The notes under the pieces: model-generated
Told to the model about the DNA's origin: nothing
Databases searched by the model: none
Seen by the model: the letters and a program-made list of their open reading frames with translations, nothing else
In this document: positions 32,790 to 43,864 of the stretch, one piece after another
How positions within the stretch are numbered: position 1 is the first letter of the stretch
How the letters are laid out: each line of letters begins with the position of its first letter
Made by a program: the position numbers and the translations under genes
NCBI RefSeq assembly: GCF_000340215.1
Contig: NW_006921538.1
Location: 434,001 to 498,000, forward strand
DNA from: Pseudocercospora fijiensis CIRAD86
Lineage: Eukaryota; Ascomycota; Dothideomycetes; Mycosphaerellales; Mycosphaerellaceae
Length of the DNA stretch: 64,000 nucleotides
Reading direction: 5' to 3'

Positions 32790-32937
32790 GCTTGACTGAT
32801 GGTGAGAGGAAGAGATCAGGACGCAGCGAATTTAAGTATTGAAGAAGTGCTCACGTTAAAATATTCTGTCCTCAGAAGTCAATTTGCTGACAGTCGCGCT
32901 GCTGTCGTGTGGTGCAGTGCTTATCCGGGGTTTCTTT
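32790..32937. other. Short upstream region between the phosphoesterase and the pogo element
   Basis: Only about 150 bases of normal-composition DNA separate the start codon from the left inverted end of the Fot/pogo element. The promoter must be compact or include part of the element. Confidence 0.5.
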
Positions 32938-32990
32938 AGTCACTTTACCCCGCTAATCGCGGGGATTTGGTCTATACGTAAAATCGGCTT
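32938..32990 (+). repeat. Left TIR of the Fot/pogo element
   Basis: Tip GTCAC, then CGGGGATTT at 32959-32967 and ACGTAAAATCG at 32976-32986. It pairs with the inverted right end at about 36170-36226. Confidence 0.65.
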
Positions 32991-33279
32991 TTCTTAGTAG
33001 GCTATACGTAAATATCGATATAGTAGTAGGTTCTAGTCCTATATAGATATCTAGGTATATATAGTATTAAACCGCGAGTCTAAATATTATATTAGCGAGG
33101 TTCTTCGAGTATATAGTAGCTATAGACCTTACTGCCGCCGATTATTATATAATCCCTTAGTAGGCGCGTCTACCTCTATTCTAGCGCGTATTCTATCTCT
33201 TTATAATATAGTATTCGCTACTATTACTATTACCGTCGATATAGTAGCTTAGAAGAGTAGAAGGAAGAAGCGTATACGT

Positions 33280-35600
33280 ACTAAACGGCTTACCGAGACT
33301 AAGAGGCTCGAGAAGGTAGTAGAAAGGGTTATATCGAAGGCTTAAGAATAGAGGTTACAAGATAGGCGCTTTAGTCTAAAAGAACTATATAAGAGTAAGG
33401 GCGCCGAAGGCCTATATTCGCGTATTTACTAGCGATTGCGAGGTCGTAGTTTATACCTAGGTCGCGAGCTAACTAACACTAAACTTAGCAAGAGCTAGGA
33501 ATTAGCGCTAGCGGACTATTATCGAGAAAGAGACGCTATAGGCATATTTCTTCCGGTATCGCTTATTATAGTAGTTGCTATAGATATACTAAAGGACTCG
33601 CTAGCGGCTAACTCGCTAGCGGCTAGTAATAGTGCCCTCGTAATAGCACTATTCGGTATAGACTAGGCGGACCGCTTCCTAGCTCGATATAGCCTTAGTA
33701 AGGTTAAATCTAAACCGATTAAGAAACAGCGTAAAGAGGCCTACGATCTAGCCGTTATAGGGTCGTAGTTTAATCGATTTGAAGCTATATTGCGGCGGTT
33801 AAAGGTAAAGCCTTAGAATATATAGAATTTCGACGAAACTAGTTTTCGGATTAGAATTAGAGGCTGCGAATACGTAGTAACGTAGGACACGAAGCGCCGT
33901 ATATAGACTAAATGCGATACTAATCGTACTTACGTTACTATTATCGAGATAGCTAACGCGTATAGCAATGTAATAGATTATTAGTTAATTGTTAAAGGTG
34001 TAATAGTATAAGAACGATAGGTACCGAAGGAAGGTAAGTCTACTACTACTACTATTACTACTTCCGAGTCCGAGTCTACTGCCTAAGGTAATAATAACGT
34101 TACTTACTAACTATATCCTCGTTATTAGGCAAGGACAACTTCTTAATTACTATTAACGAGTCTAGATATATAACCGACGACACTGCAATATACTATATCT
34201 GCTAGTTTAAGCGCAAGACGAGGCCTAACAATCCGAGCGAATAGAGGCTGTTATTATATAACAATTATAGCTCTTACTACTTTAAGGAATTCGCTGCCTT
34301 CGCGAAGAGATATAGGATTTAATTATAGAGCCTACAACTATACACTTTACACTTTATATAGCTATTAGACGTTATACTATTCTAAGTATATAAGACGAGG
34401 CATAGATAAGTAGTACTCGAGGCTATATACTACAGTATTAGTAACTTTAGAATACCTAAGTTTATAGAGGCTCTTTCTACTATTCGGGCGAGGATATTTA
34501 CTTCCTATAATATAAGGTCGGCATTCCGTAAGATAGGCATATTCCCGGTAGATAGGGAGGTCCCTTATCGACATATTCGAGAATAGTATAGTACTACTAC
34601 TAGAGATTGGAACTAGGAATTAATTTAGGAGTCGCTAGAATAGGAAGAAGCCTAGCAAATAGAAGCCTTAGTAATAGTAGAGGAGGCGATAGAGGAATAC
34701 CTTATTACTATTAAGTAAGGCCGTTCTACTAATCCCGCTATTATCGACCTAAATAGCTAGTCTTACGCTAATAATCGCTACGTTAAAGAGGACCTTAGAA
34801 ACTTAATTGCTTAGGGTATATTATCGTCGCCTCTACTAAACTAATATAGTTATATACCGACCCCCGAATTGCCGCAATAGCTACTCGTTGCTTCGATAAG
34901 CCCTCGTACGATTAAAGTATCGCATAAGGCTATATAATCTCGCCGTAACTTCCGACGTTCTTATCTAAAGCCGGCTCTAACGGACCTCGCTTTACTATCG
35001 CCCTTATTTAACCTATTCTCGTTATCCCCTATAAAGGAGGCTTAGGCTATCTACGACCTATCTATTAAAGCCGCTCTTTATAAAGGTAAAGAATACAAGC
35101 GTAAGTTTAATACTATAGATACTATCGAGAAGGTATAGAAGAGGCAAAAGGAATAGCCTAATCGCCTTATTCGAGTAGGTACTATTAAGGCTAATAAACT
35201 CCGCTCTTAGCTTATATAATAGGATAAGGAAATAGTACTCGACACTTAGTAGAGGGGACTACGAGACGCCGAGACTACTATCGCTAAGGCACGTGCCTAT
35301 CGATTAAAGTGTAGTAAGGCCTTCTATATTGTCTTTAATAACAATAGTAAAGTTAAGTTTATAGAAGTAGTATTATAGTTAGTCGCTATCGATAAGCCGC
35401 CGCTATTACGCGTCTTTAACCTTTAACTTCTTAATCGCGATAATACTATTACCTATAAAGATAGTACCCGCAAAATCGGCGATCTATATATAGATATTAT
35501 TAAGAGATATAGGCGATATAACGAGGTTAGCGACGATGGCACCGTTACTACGACGTAGACACCTATACAGCTAATATCGCTTCCCTTACGTACGTATAAC
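33280..35600 (+). pseudogene. Fot/pogo-type DDE_1 transposase relic
   Basis: Reading through RIP stops gives the order of a Fot-type transposase. A CENP-B/Psq-like helix-turn-helix region (LTNTKLSKSQELALADYY near 33470-33525) is followed by an 'RFLARYSLSKVKSKPIKKQR' linker. The first catalytic Asp is in 'FDETSFRIRI' near 33826-33855, and 'SSYYFKEF' then 'LQLYTLYI.LLDVILF' near 34270-34380 are equivalents of the DDE_1 'gSH' and 'lQPLDVgvF' segments. A basic C-terminal part follows. A frame change is likely near 34110. Trp and Gln codons are widely converted to stops. Confidence 0.75.
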
Positions 35601-36171
35601 TCGGACGAAGAAAGCGACCTTCTAATATAGCGCGACCTCGCCTCGAAGCAACGATTAAACGGCTTAATCTCTTAAAAGCCGGATATACGTTTAAATTAGC
35701 TTAAATAGATAGAAGCGGTGCTAGCTAAGAACCTGTTTCTATAACTCTAGCCTTATCTACTATACCCTCGCTACTAACTAGAGGCTACTTAGAAGAAGAG
35801 ATATTTCTATAAAGCACTAAAGAAGTCGGCTAGGTATAAAGGTAAGGTAATAGCAACTAGTAGTATAGCCTATCTAGTAAAGATTAAAGACATATAGGAT
35901 AGTAGCTATTATAGCTAGCTATTTACTCTAGCGTAGGAAGTAGTCTTTATATACTCGAGATATAGGCCTACTTATAAAGTCGTAGATTATATAATTGACG
36001 CTAAGTATACGCTAAGACGGCTACTACCTAATATCTACGTTGTTTAGTCGACAATTCTACCTCTATATATTTACCTATCTATTTACAAGCCACTTATTAG
36101 TCTATATCCCGATAATAGCACCCCTATCGAACGTTTCTATCGAGATTTACGTATAGATTACTATAGAAAGC

Positions 36172-36226
36172 GCGATTTTACGTTTGGCTTAAATCCCCGA
36201 GCTAGGCGAGGGGCGGAGTGTGTGAC
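36172..36226 (-). repeat. Right TIR of the Fot/pogo element
   Basis: Reverse complement carries GTCACACAC at the tip, CGGGGATTT and ACGTAAAATCG in the same order as the left end. Confidence 0.65.
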
Positions 36227-36339
36227 AGAGCCTCGGATATGCGACCTCGTTTGCTGGACAGCGGGCCGGGACCTACTGGCACTTTTGGGGGCGCGCCAAG
36301 AAAAGAGCCTGTCTGTTCTTCTCAGGCTGTCCTACCCGT

Positions 36340-36800
36340 CATTCGAGGAGGGCGGTGCTTAGATTGAGCAAATATGTTATGAGTGCATCTGCCTTTGTAA
36401 TGCAGAATGCTCTTCTTTGTCACGTTATGAGCATGGCTTCTCTCGGATCAGCGAGGCTAGAGCTCATGCCAAGACCCAGCCTGATTCCGCGTGTGTCATT
36501 TCTTTCGCAAAGGGATCTCCAGCAACCACGGCGGTTTGACCGAGATCTAAATCACGATTCCCGGCCAAGACGAGCCTGAGATCTGCGGCGATTCTTGAGA
36601 GGAAACTCATAGGATTCAGGGCCGCCGACTTGATTTAGATCGCCGCAGTGGAGAAGGACCTCGATTTTACGGTCCAGACCAGAGTATGGAGGTTTTTTAG
36701 TGGGTATTATGGTTTTTGAGGGATCGGGAACGGAGTTAAGGTGTCGGAGAGGACGAGTAATGTCGTTGGAAGCAATGAAAATTACATTGTTGTTGTATTT
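36340..36800 (-). pseudogene. Truncated, frameshifted paralogue of the metallophosphoesterase
   Basis: On the minus strand the segment at about 36590-36690 reads KIEVLLHCGDLNQVGGPESY, closely matching PKVDVVLHCGDLTQVGGVGP of the intact gene at 31881-32789. After a one-base frame change it continues SRIAADLRLVLAGNRDLDLG, corresponding to AELKLVIAGNHDLSLD; the GNHD His is replaced by Arg. The N-terminal SDTH motif and the C-terminal HGPP and GHIH motifs are missing. Composition is normal rather than RIP-like. It is a decayed fragment lying on the other side of the pogo element from the intact copy, in the same orientation. Confidence 0.72.
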
Positions 36801-37194
36801 ATTCCCTGAGAACTGGGCGAGAACCTCGACGTGGCTTGAAGTAGTTGCGATCCAAGATGCAAGATCTTATGCAGTGGACGGAAGGAGTGATGCTTCAGAA
36901 TGTTTGGCATCATAATCTGGCTTCCGACTTGGCAGTGAAAAAATTAGCCGAGGCGAGTGATTCAGGCACATCCTCACAAGGCTGAGCCTTGGCATCGCAC
37001 CTGCCAATGTTTCCTCGTCGTAGTCGAGGCGAAGCGGTTGAGTGAGGCTTGCACTAGCTCACATGGGTCAAATCAAATATCTCGAGGCGCTCGGTGATTT
37101 ACTGTGACGTGGATGACCCTGGAATAGCACGTACACGGAATATCTCGTAGAACTAAATGCCATTATGCTCGTATTCATGCTACGTTCCCTCCAT
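36801..37194. other. Intergenic region
   Basis: Normal-composition DNA between the phosphoesterase fragment and the F-box-like gene. I see nothing coding here. Confidence 0.4.
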
Positions 37195-38082
37195 TCACTG
37201 GGTACTGCTATATCCCTCCTCATCCGGCAATTCATCATCTGTCAACTCATCTTCCATATCCCTGCCTACATCTGCGCCAATCGCCTCGAAATCATCTCTT
37301 TCCGCCAAACTTTGGATGAGAACGAGACCCTCTTCTTCAATTTCTCCTAGATGGCGCATTAAATCGCGTGACTGGCCATTCTCTTCCTCAAGTCCGACAC
37401 GTCCACATAAAATGATTTGCTCGATAGTACGAGCCAAGAGGCGGTAGTCGCAGTCATAGCCTATCTCACCTATTGTACAAGTGTCACAAGGCTGGATTTC
37501 AATCCGAACGTCGCGGAGGCTCTTGAGGCGTTGGAGAGCACGTACTAAAGGAGAGGAGGCGATGCCGTTTCTCTCCAAGCCTCGACATGTTGTGCTTTGT
37601 AGCTGAGCTGGCAAATTCCAGTCGGGAACCCCGAGAAGGAGCGAGTCAACCCTCGTCTGTGAGCGATTTGGTGCCGTGTTGAAGTTCCGAGGAGTGCATC
37701 CGACAACGGTGATGGTCCATGGCTTGAAGTGCGGCGACTCTGAAAGCTTCGCTAGGAGGCGCAGTGGGTCGATCTCACGCGCATCGATACGCAGATGTAC
37801 CAAGCGGCGAAGAGCAGAGTCTTCGGCAGCTGCCTGGAGCTGCTGTGTGTGAGCGGCACTGATGTCGGAGAATTGCCAAGTTGCGGATTTCAGAATGGAG
37901 GCTCTGCCAGTGGCGACGAACTCTTTCGAGACAGATGGCAGGCCGATGTTGATCTTCGAAGCTTCAGTAGAAGTCTTTTGATCGACTGTGATTGTGTGAC
38001 GTGCTCCAAGGAAATCGAAAATACGGCAGCGAAGCTCTGGTGGAAGGTGCGAGAAGCCGACCGAGTGAGATGGTTGGGCCAT
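37195..38082 (-). CDS. F-box-like domain protein
   Basis: Single-exon gene of 295 residues. An F-box-like helix pair lies at the N-terminus (FSHLPPELRCRIFDFLGARH, residues about 10-29), followed by 'PSVSKEFVATGRASILKSATW'. The rest is Leu-rich with 'LRRLVHLRIDAREIDP' and 'LKSLRDVRIEI' segments, typical of fungal F-box proteins that present substrates to SCF ubiquitin ligases. The tail is strongly acidic (EDELTDDELPDEEG). The substrate is unknown. F-box function is inferred from the N-terminal motif only. Confidence 0.75.
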   Translation of the reverse strand: MAQPSHSVGFSHLPPELRCRIFDFLGARHTITVDQKTSTEASKINIGLPSVSKEFVATGRASILKSATWQFSDISAAHTQQLQAAAEDSALRRLVHLRIDAREIDPLRLLAKLSESPHFKPWTITVVGCTPRNFNTAPNRSQTRVDSLLLGVPDWNLPAQLQSTTCRGLERNGIASSPLVRALQRLKSLRDVRIEIQPCDTCTIGEIGYDCDYRLLARTIEQIILCGRVGLEEENGQSRDLMRHLGEIEEEGLVLIQSLAERDDFEAIGADVGRDMEDELTDDELPDEEGYSSTQ

Positions 38083-38920
38083 GATCGTTCTTGTCTGGAG
38101 TGGTGTGCTGGTATACTCTGCTGAAGTGGGAGCTGTGGAGGTGGGCTGATGTGATGTGAGCGTAGTTGGTCTCGGTCTCCCTGCAAAATGCGGCTGTAGC
38201 TTGATGCAGCTGGTGCTGAGTTGGCGCGGATAGTGAAGTGTTGGAAGAGAGGATCAGAAGAGAAGATACCGTATTATATATACTGACGCTGCACAGCTGT
38301 ATTCGCGTTTTTTAGTTTCTGAGGACGATGCGGAAACATGGACCAAAATGTCCTCATGTGCCAAGAAAAAGCCAAATTCTTGTAGTCACTGAGGACTGTA
38401 CTGAGGACGTTGGCCAAGAGTAGTCGCAATGATTTCGTGATTGTCGTCTAGCCCAAGTCGAGGGTCGCGATGATGACCACTGAGGCTACCGCGGTGATGC
38501 GAAAAATGATGGGTCACGTGGTGCGGCCTCAGCAAGCTCGAGCAGACCAAGGCAATTATCTCTCAACGAAGAAGCGTGGGCAAGCTCGCGTGGAACATGG
38601 ACAGGTACGTGATCGCGCCTCGTGAATGGACTCCAGGCCACAGCGTTGACCTGCAACGAGGCCAATGGTTCGCAAATGTAACGCCCGACCATTGGATCAC
38701 GTACCCTCCATCCGCTCAAAATTGCCACGGAGGCCGGCCCACTCCGCCTTGAACGCTTGTCTACTTCGGAGCTTGCACCTCTAGGCCACCAGAAGCCAGA
38801 TGGAAGGCGAGGACAGTAAGGACAGTATCGAGACGTGGGAGGTGGCATGTCGAATGGCTTTATATATCCGGCTCCTTGCCAAGACCGCGGCCCAATCACT
38901 GTCTATGAATCCAATGACCA
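38083..38920. other. Intergenic region between the two F-box-like genes
   Basis: Holds the promoter of the 37.2-38.1 kb gene (TATA-like TATTATATATA at 38272-38283) and the 3' flank of the next gene. Open frames here overlap each other and lack recognisable features. Confidence 0.45.
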
Positions 38921-39802
38921 TTACGACGGACGATCGAAGACATATCCCGAGCTTTCGCTCCACGTATACCCGATGGCTTCGAGATGCCCTCGTGTGCTCC
39001 AGACTCCAGGTTCTCTGCATTCCTTCAGACCCCAATCCCGGCGCTGGACGAGCTCAGAGGCCCTCTGGAAAGCTACGTGTACATTATCTTCATTCTCGTC
39101 AAGCAGGCGGCTATTTGCTCGGCCAATGAAATTGAGAAACCTCCGCATCTGCTGCGCTTCTCTTCTCATGTCTACCCAGATTCGGATCAAGCGCTTTGTG
39201 AAGTAGAAGCTTCCAAATTCCGATCTGAGCTGGGCATTTTCGAGTCGAAGTATTGCAGGCATGCGATACTGCCAGTTTCGCGAACTTAAGTCGATCACAA
39301 GAACAGGTGCGGGCGATTTCCATGGCTTGAGTCCTGGATCTGAGATCATCTTGATTGCATTTGAGCCTTGATCGAGCTCTATGTAGCCATAGACTATGTT
39401 GCGAATGTCTGCTGGCAAGTCGAGGAAGCGAAATGATCCAGGCCAGAGAGCCTTGCGCCTTGAAGAGATCGTTGACTGCCAGGCGGCCTTGAAGTTACGC
39501 TGGGGCTGGTGTTTCCTGGTAGACGCAGCAAGAGTAGTTCCTTTGCGTGATAAGTTGCTTTCAAGTGCGCCGCCGTGATTGGATGCGGCGCAGAGAGTGA
39601 TTCGTTTCGCCTGGTGGGAGATGGTAGGCCTTGCGTACGAGGGCTCAGGCCTGTTGTCAGCATTTATTGGGCGGCGGAGATTTCCTGGCTGTCGCGCAGT
39701 CCTTCGTCGCGATGGATGCGATGAGCAAGATTCACGATGGCCTGAGCGCCGAGCCGTGGGCAGCTCGCTGTCTCGCTTGTCGCGAGATGCCATCATTGCC
39801 AT
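38921..39802 (-). CDS. F-box-like / Dothideomycete-type hypothetical protein
   Basis: Single-exon gene of 293 residues. The first 120 residues are basic, Ser/Arg-rich and probably disordered. A short F-box-like segment follows (FRFLDLPADIRNIVYGYIEL, residues about 123-142), the 'LPxEIRNxIYxY' form frequent in plant-associated Dothideomycetes. The C-terminal half has 'PVLVIDLSSRNWQYRMPAILRL' and 'LRSEFGSFYFTKRLIRIWVDM', the pattern of these proteins (expected position of 'l....i..e....y'). Function is unknown; a role as SCF adaptor is only inferred. The N-terminal start is uncertain because several Met codons lie close together. Confidence 0.68.
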   Translation of the reverse strand: MAMMASRDKRDSELPTARRSGHRESCSSHPSRRRTARQPGNLRRPINADNRPEPSYARPTISHQAKRITLCAASNHGGALESNLSRKGTTLAASTRKHQPQRNFKAAWQSTISSRRKALWPGSFRFLDLPADIRNIVYGYIELDQGSNAIKMISDPGLKPWKSPAPVLVIDLSSRNWQYRMPAILRLENAQLRSEFGSFYFTKRLIRIWVDMRREAQQMRRFLNFIGRANSRLLDENEDNVHVAFQRASELVQRRDWGLKECREPGVWSTRGHLEAIGYTWSESSGYVFDRPS

Positions 39803-40588
39803 GTCTGTTGTCGTGTGAGCGATCGTGTCTTACCCCCCTCAGTCGCGCGTACAAGCAGATATATGTGCTATGAAAAGAAGGTGCTCATTGCAGTATAGGC
39901 GTCATCGGTACGAAGTAGCATATCCAGGGTGCAGTCACACCCAACATGATTACCTTCTCCAGCAAGCTCCAAAGCTGTGGTTGAGGAGGAGCAGCACCGA
40001 GCGAGAGGAAGGGAAAGGCTACAGCAGGCACCCGGGTGGTAGGCGGTGGGCGGTGGGCATCGGGTGGTGGGCGCATCTTGGCTACAGCCTGCGACTCGAC
40101 GCCATCTTCACATATGACTCTTGCTTATTCGAGGCTGAAAGTGTCGAGTGCTGTATAATCGCCTGAGGATGCACGTCAAAGGATGTGTGTCGAGGTCAAG
40201 GCAAGCTTGGCAGGGCCGGGAAGGAGTTCCCAGGAATAGTTTTAGTCGCGGAGTCAGATCCGACCCAATCACCGAGTTGGGCACAAATCAGTGGTAGATG
40301 GGCATGGGATGACATTACGCCAGACACAGAACACAGCACAGAAACACTGCGTCCAATCTGTTTCGTCCTTACAAACGCTTCGATGCGACCGTCACCGAAT
40401 ATCGCATGCTCGCTCTCGCCAGCTCATGTGATTGCGACCAGAAGCCACAGCGTCGCGCGAGTCTCCCCCTTCTAGCCTATCCCACAATTCCATTCTGGCA
40501 CAGGCAGAGGGTTAACAGCACCGCGGAGGAGCATCGCAGTGGCGGCGGGGGCACGGCGACGACCGCAGTCGAAGCACAAGCGGCACCA
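39803..40588. other. Intergenic region / upstream of the protein kinase
   Basis: About 790 bases with no supported gene. A G-rich GGGTGGTAGGCGGTGGGCGG-type run lies at 40032-40072. The region probably carries promoter and 5' UTR of the kinase gene. Confidence 0.45.
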
Positions 40589-43396
40589 ATGCCACCGACC
40601 AGGACACAGGCCGAGCACGAAGCGCAGGAACGCAGAACCAAGGCATGTTCTCCATCCCTCTTGCCCGCATGTCCGCATACGCCCTGCGCATACGCATACG
40701 CATACGCATACGCCTGCTGTTGTGTCCATACCTCATATGCAGTGACAATTCGCTGACACCTGATACCACGTCAACAGCTCGCCAATTCCTACCAGTCGCT
40801 CCTTAACGAGTTCTCCTCACCTGACCTCCAAATTGTCGGCAACTACCAGCTTGGCCGCTTGATCGGAAAGGGCAGCTTCGGCAAGGTCTACTTGGCCACG
40901 CACAAGCTCACCAATGGAAGCAAGGTTGTCCTCAAGAGTGCGAAGAAAGACGATGCCAATCTCGCGCGCGAGATCCACCACCATCGCCAGTTCCTACATC
41001 CACATATTGCGAGACTTTACGAGGTCATCGTGACCGAGAACTTGGTATGGCTGGTGTTGGAGTATTGCCCTGGCGATGAGCTGTACAATTACCTGCTCAA
41101 CCATGGCCGCATGGAGACAGCCAAGGTGCAGAAGATCTTCACGCAACTGCTCGGCGCAGTGAATTATGTGCATGCGAAAGGCTGTGTGCATCGAGATCTG
41201 AAGCTGGAGAACATATTGCTGGACAAGCATGAGAATGTCAAGCTGGTTGACTTTGGTTTCACGCGCGAGTATTCGGGATCGACAAGCTATCTACAGACTT
41301 GGTGCGGCACTGTGTGTTACAGTGCGCCGGAAATGCTCAGGGGCGAGAAGTATTCGGGCGAGAGGGTAGATGTCTGGAGCCTCGGCATCATTCTGTTCGC
41401 GCTGCTGGCCGGCGAGCTCCCTTTCGACGATGATGATGATTCTGTGACCAAGGCAAGGATCTTGAAAGAAGATCCTGTATACCCGGATCACTTTCCCGAG
41501 CCTGCAAAGGACCTTATCAAGAAGCTGCTATCGAGACGACCGCTCCTCAGACCTTCGCTGGCAGATATACTCCGCGATCCATGGCTCTCTGACAATGCTC
41601 CGCAACAGCAAGAGATACTCAAGTTGCAACAACCACCGCCCTTCACGACCCAGCTTGAGAAGGATGTCCTGCAGCGACTTCGCAGTGCTGGTGTGGACAT
41701 CGACATGATTATTGAACACGTCTTGTCTCAGCGGTGCGATTCGTTGGCTGGCTGGTGGGCACTCCTACTTGAGAAAGAGCAACGAAAGGAGAAGCGGAGA
41801 GAGCGTAAACGTAAGGAACGAGAAGCTGAAGCCAAGTCGATTCGGAGGTTGAGCGCTGCTAGTGGCAGGTTGCTGGCCAATCTTGGTGAGATTCACGAAG
41901 GAGAGGAGAACGCCATCCATGATTCACCGCGTTCGAGGGGTAGAGTTCGTGAGCGCGCAAACGGCAATGCGCTGTTAGCTCCAGACCTGCCCAAGGTGAC
42001 GGAGACCAAGTCGCCCGCGCCTGATGGCGAGCAGTCGAATTCTCCCAGGCCGGCCTCAGCACACAGCAGATCGCGAAGCAGACCTCCACTGCCTCCTAAA
42101 GATTACGGGAACCTTAAGAATGCTGTCCGTTCTAACAGAGCATCTTCGAGAGGCAGTCAGAGCATGCTGCGAGTTGTTACTACTAACCCAGATCTGCTCA
42201 GTCCTGCTTACGTGCCGCCGGCGCAGCGCAAGAGGAATAAATTTGCCCCTCCTCTACGTCAACAACTGGCATGGGTTAAGCATTTATTCACTGGCGAAGC
42301 GCTCAAAAGAGCCAAGTCGCCGGCTAATGCAGACAAGAAGGGCAAGGGCCTCGATCCCAACAATTTACCGAATGGCAGAGTCGGGCAAGAGAGAGGCGAC
42401 CTGAGGGACCTTCACAGAGTCTCCACCGGGCCATCCACGATAGCAAGGCGGAAAAGCGTTGGTCAACGCCCGGAACTCCACGCAAGCAAAACCTTTCCAG
42501 CGAGACCACGGATCAACACTACTTCGTCAACTGGAAGTGGTGCCAGTGTCCGCGCCAAGAGAACCAGTCTGAGTCCAGGCACTTTGACACCTCACTCTTC
42601 ATATCGTCGATCCTCTGTCGGTCTCAGAGGACGAAAGTCGACCTCTTCCTCGGTTTCGTCCATTCGTAGCACATACAAAGGTGGTCACCAGCATACACAC
42701 TCGAAGGCCTCGAGCACATCTAGTAATTCTGTCGCGTCGCCTTCAGGATTGTCGTCCACATCCGGATCTCGGCTAGCCCGGTCACCGCATAGCTCAGTCA
42801 AGGTCTTACCATCGACACCTACAAATACCACCTTCCCGTCTGGCATGAGGTTCCAGAGGCGCCCGCCACCATCCGACATTGGCTCGCTGCCAGGCCTTGG
42901 CGTCGAAGGCAGAAGCGCTTTCGGCGCCATCCCTCCGCCATCATCGCCCGGTCTCCCCGTCTTTGCGAGGAGGAAACGCTCCATCTTCAAGGGGCCAATG
43001 AGTGGTTCCCCAAATGCCCACCCTCGCGCTCCTGGTGGCAGTCGGTCCGCCAGCGTTCCAGGCAGACCTAGTAATGAGCTTATGCCTGGCGTGACCGAAG
43101 AGGACGAAGAAGAGGAAGAGGAATACGAGGACGAGCCTTTCGGTCCAGAGCTGAACACAGCCGTCGATCAGGGTACGGAAATGATATCGGAGCCCATATC
43201 ACCGCTCAGTGCTCTTCCTGGAGAAGACGACAATCTGCTCGAACCGGTAGATATCAAGCCTGGCGGTGTACCGCTCACGGCCGAAGCACTAAAGCGACTC
43301 AGCGAAGACCAAGCCAAGAAAGAGGCTGAAGAGGCTTCTCTCGAGGAGGAGAAAGAGAAAGCGGACAGCTTGTGTAAGGCAGCTGCTCCTACATAA
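40589..43396 (+). CDS. CAMK/AMPK-type serine/threonine protein kinase
   Basis: The protein has an N-terminal kinase domain. The glycine loop is IGKGSFG, the Lys is in VVLKSAK, the catalytic loop is HRDLKLEN, then DFGFTRE, a 'WCGTVCYSAPEML' activation/APE segment, and the domain ends at 'ILRDPWLSD' about 280 residues in. A Lys/Glu-rich coiled-coil-like stretch (LEKEQRKEKRRERKRKERE) follows, then a long disordered Ser/Arg/Pro tail and an acidic patch (EEDEEEEEEYEDE). This layout resembles Snf1/Hsl1/Kin-type kinases; I cannot name the orthologue. The kinase reading frame is open from 40778 (LANSYQSLLNEF…) to 43396. The first exon is tentative: an ATG at 40589 (MPPTRTQAEHEAQERRTK) fits either a GC-AG intron at 40643-40777 or a GT-AG intron at 40724-40777. 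Kinase identity is firm; the start is not. Confidence 0.85.
40686..40712. repeat. (GCATAC)n microsatellite
   Basis: Four tandem copies of the 6-base unit GCATAC at about 40687-40711, falling in or beside the proposed first intron of the kinase gene. Confidence 0.85.
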
Positions 43397-43864
43397 TGTT
43401 TTGTGTTTGCTGTATGCATCTTCGAGCATTGGCGAGGCGTCTTTGTACTATATCTTGACTCCAGCGTGGAGTTGGGAGCAGCGAAACGAGTTTTTGAGCG
43501 TTGCGACGTGACGGCCTAGGTCCTGCACACCTTACATTCGACCTTCCGTCCTGACGAGGTCTGTGCGTGTACTTATATAGATACCCCTTTTACCGCCCTC
43601 AACTCCCTTTGAGGCGGAGCGCAAATGAGATTCATTCGAAAGAAGTCGCCTGTACGCGCGCGCGGCTGCTCTTTCCACTTTCCATTCTTCCAGCAAAATC
43701 GTTCTTGCCTGCTCAAGGTGGCTGCAGCTGGTCTTGGCAACGCTCAGGAAAACAACACGGCTCGAGGATTTCCAAATTTCGGTCACATTCATCGTGTTCA
43801 TCGCTCACTATCAGCACTGCAACAATCACCACCATCTACAAAGAAGAAAAGGTACCGATCCGAT
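43397..43864. other. Intergenic region
   Basis: 3' flank of the kinase gene and upstream region of the next gene. No supported coding signal is seen, although an in-frame extension of the next gene to an ATG at 43625 is not excluded. Confidence 0.4.

Larger units (their letters stand above)
32938..36226 (+). mobile_element. RIP-degraded Fot/pogo (Tc1-mariner superfamily) transposon
   Basis: The inverted ends share GTCAC at the tip and, further in, CGGGGATTT and ACGTAAAATCG (left 32938-32985, right 36172-36226). The left copy reads CCCCGCTAATCGCGGGGATTT and the right copy carries the equivalent GC-rich block. A plus-strand DDE_1 transposase relic fills the interior. A clean TA target duplication is not visible: the left flank ends TTTA and the right flank starts AG. 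The outermost one or two bases are therefore uncertain. Confidence 0.75.

Noticed and set aside
38486..38899. 137-residue minus-strand frame
   Set aside because: It has no recognisable motif, overlaps alternative frames of similar quality, and no splice or start context supports it.
40406..40756. 116-residue frame upstream of the kinase as an independent gene
   Set aside because: It includes the microsatellite-derived (AY)n stretch and is in frame with the kinase, so part of it is more likely exon 1 of that gene.
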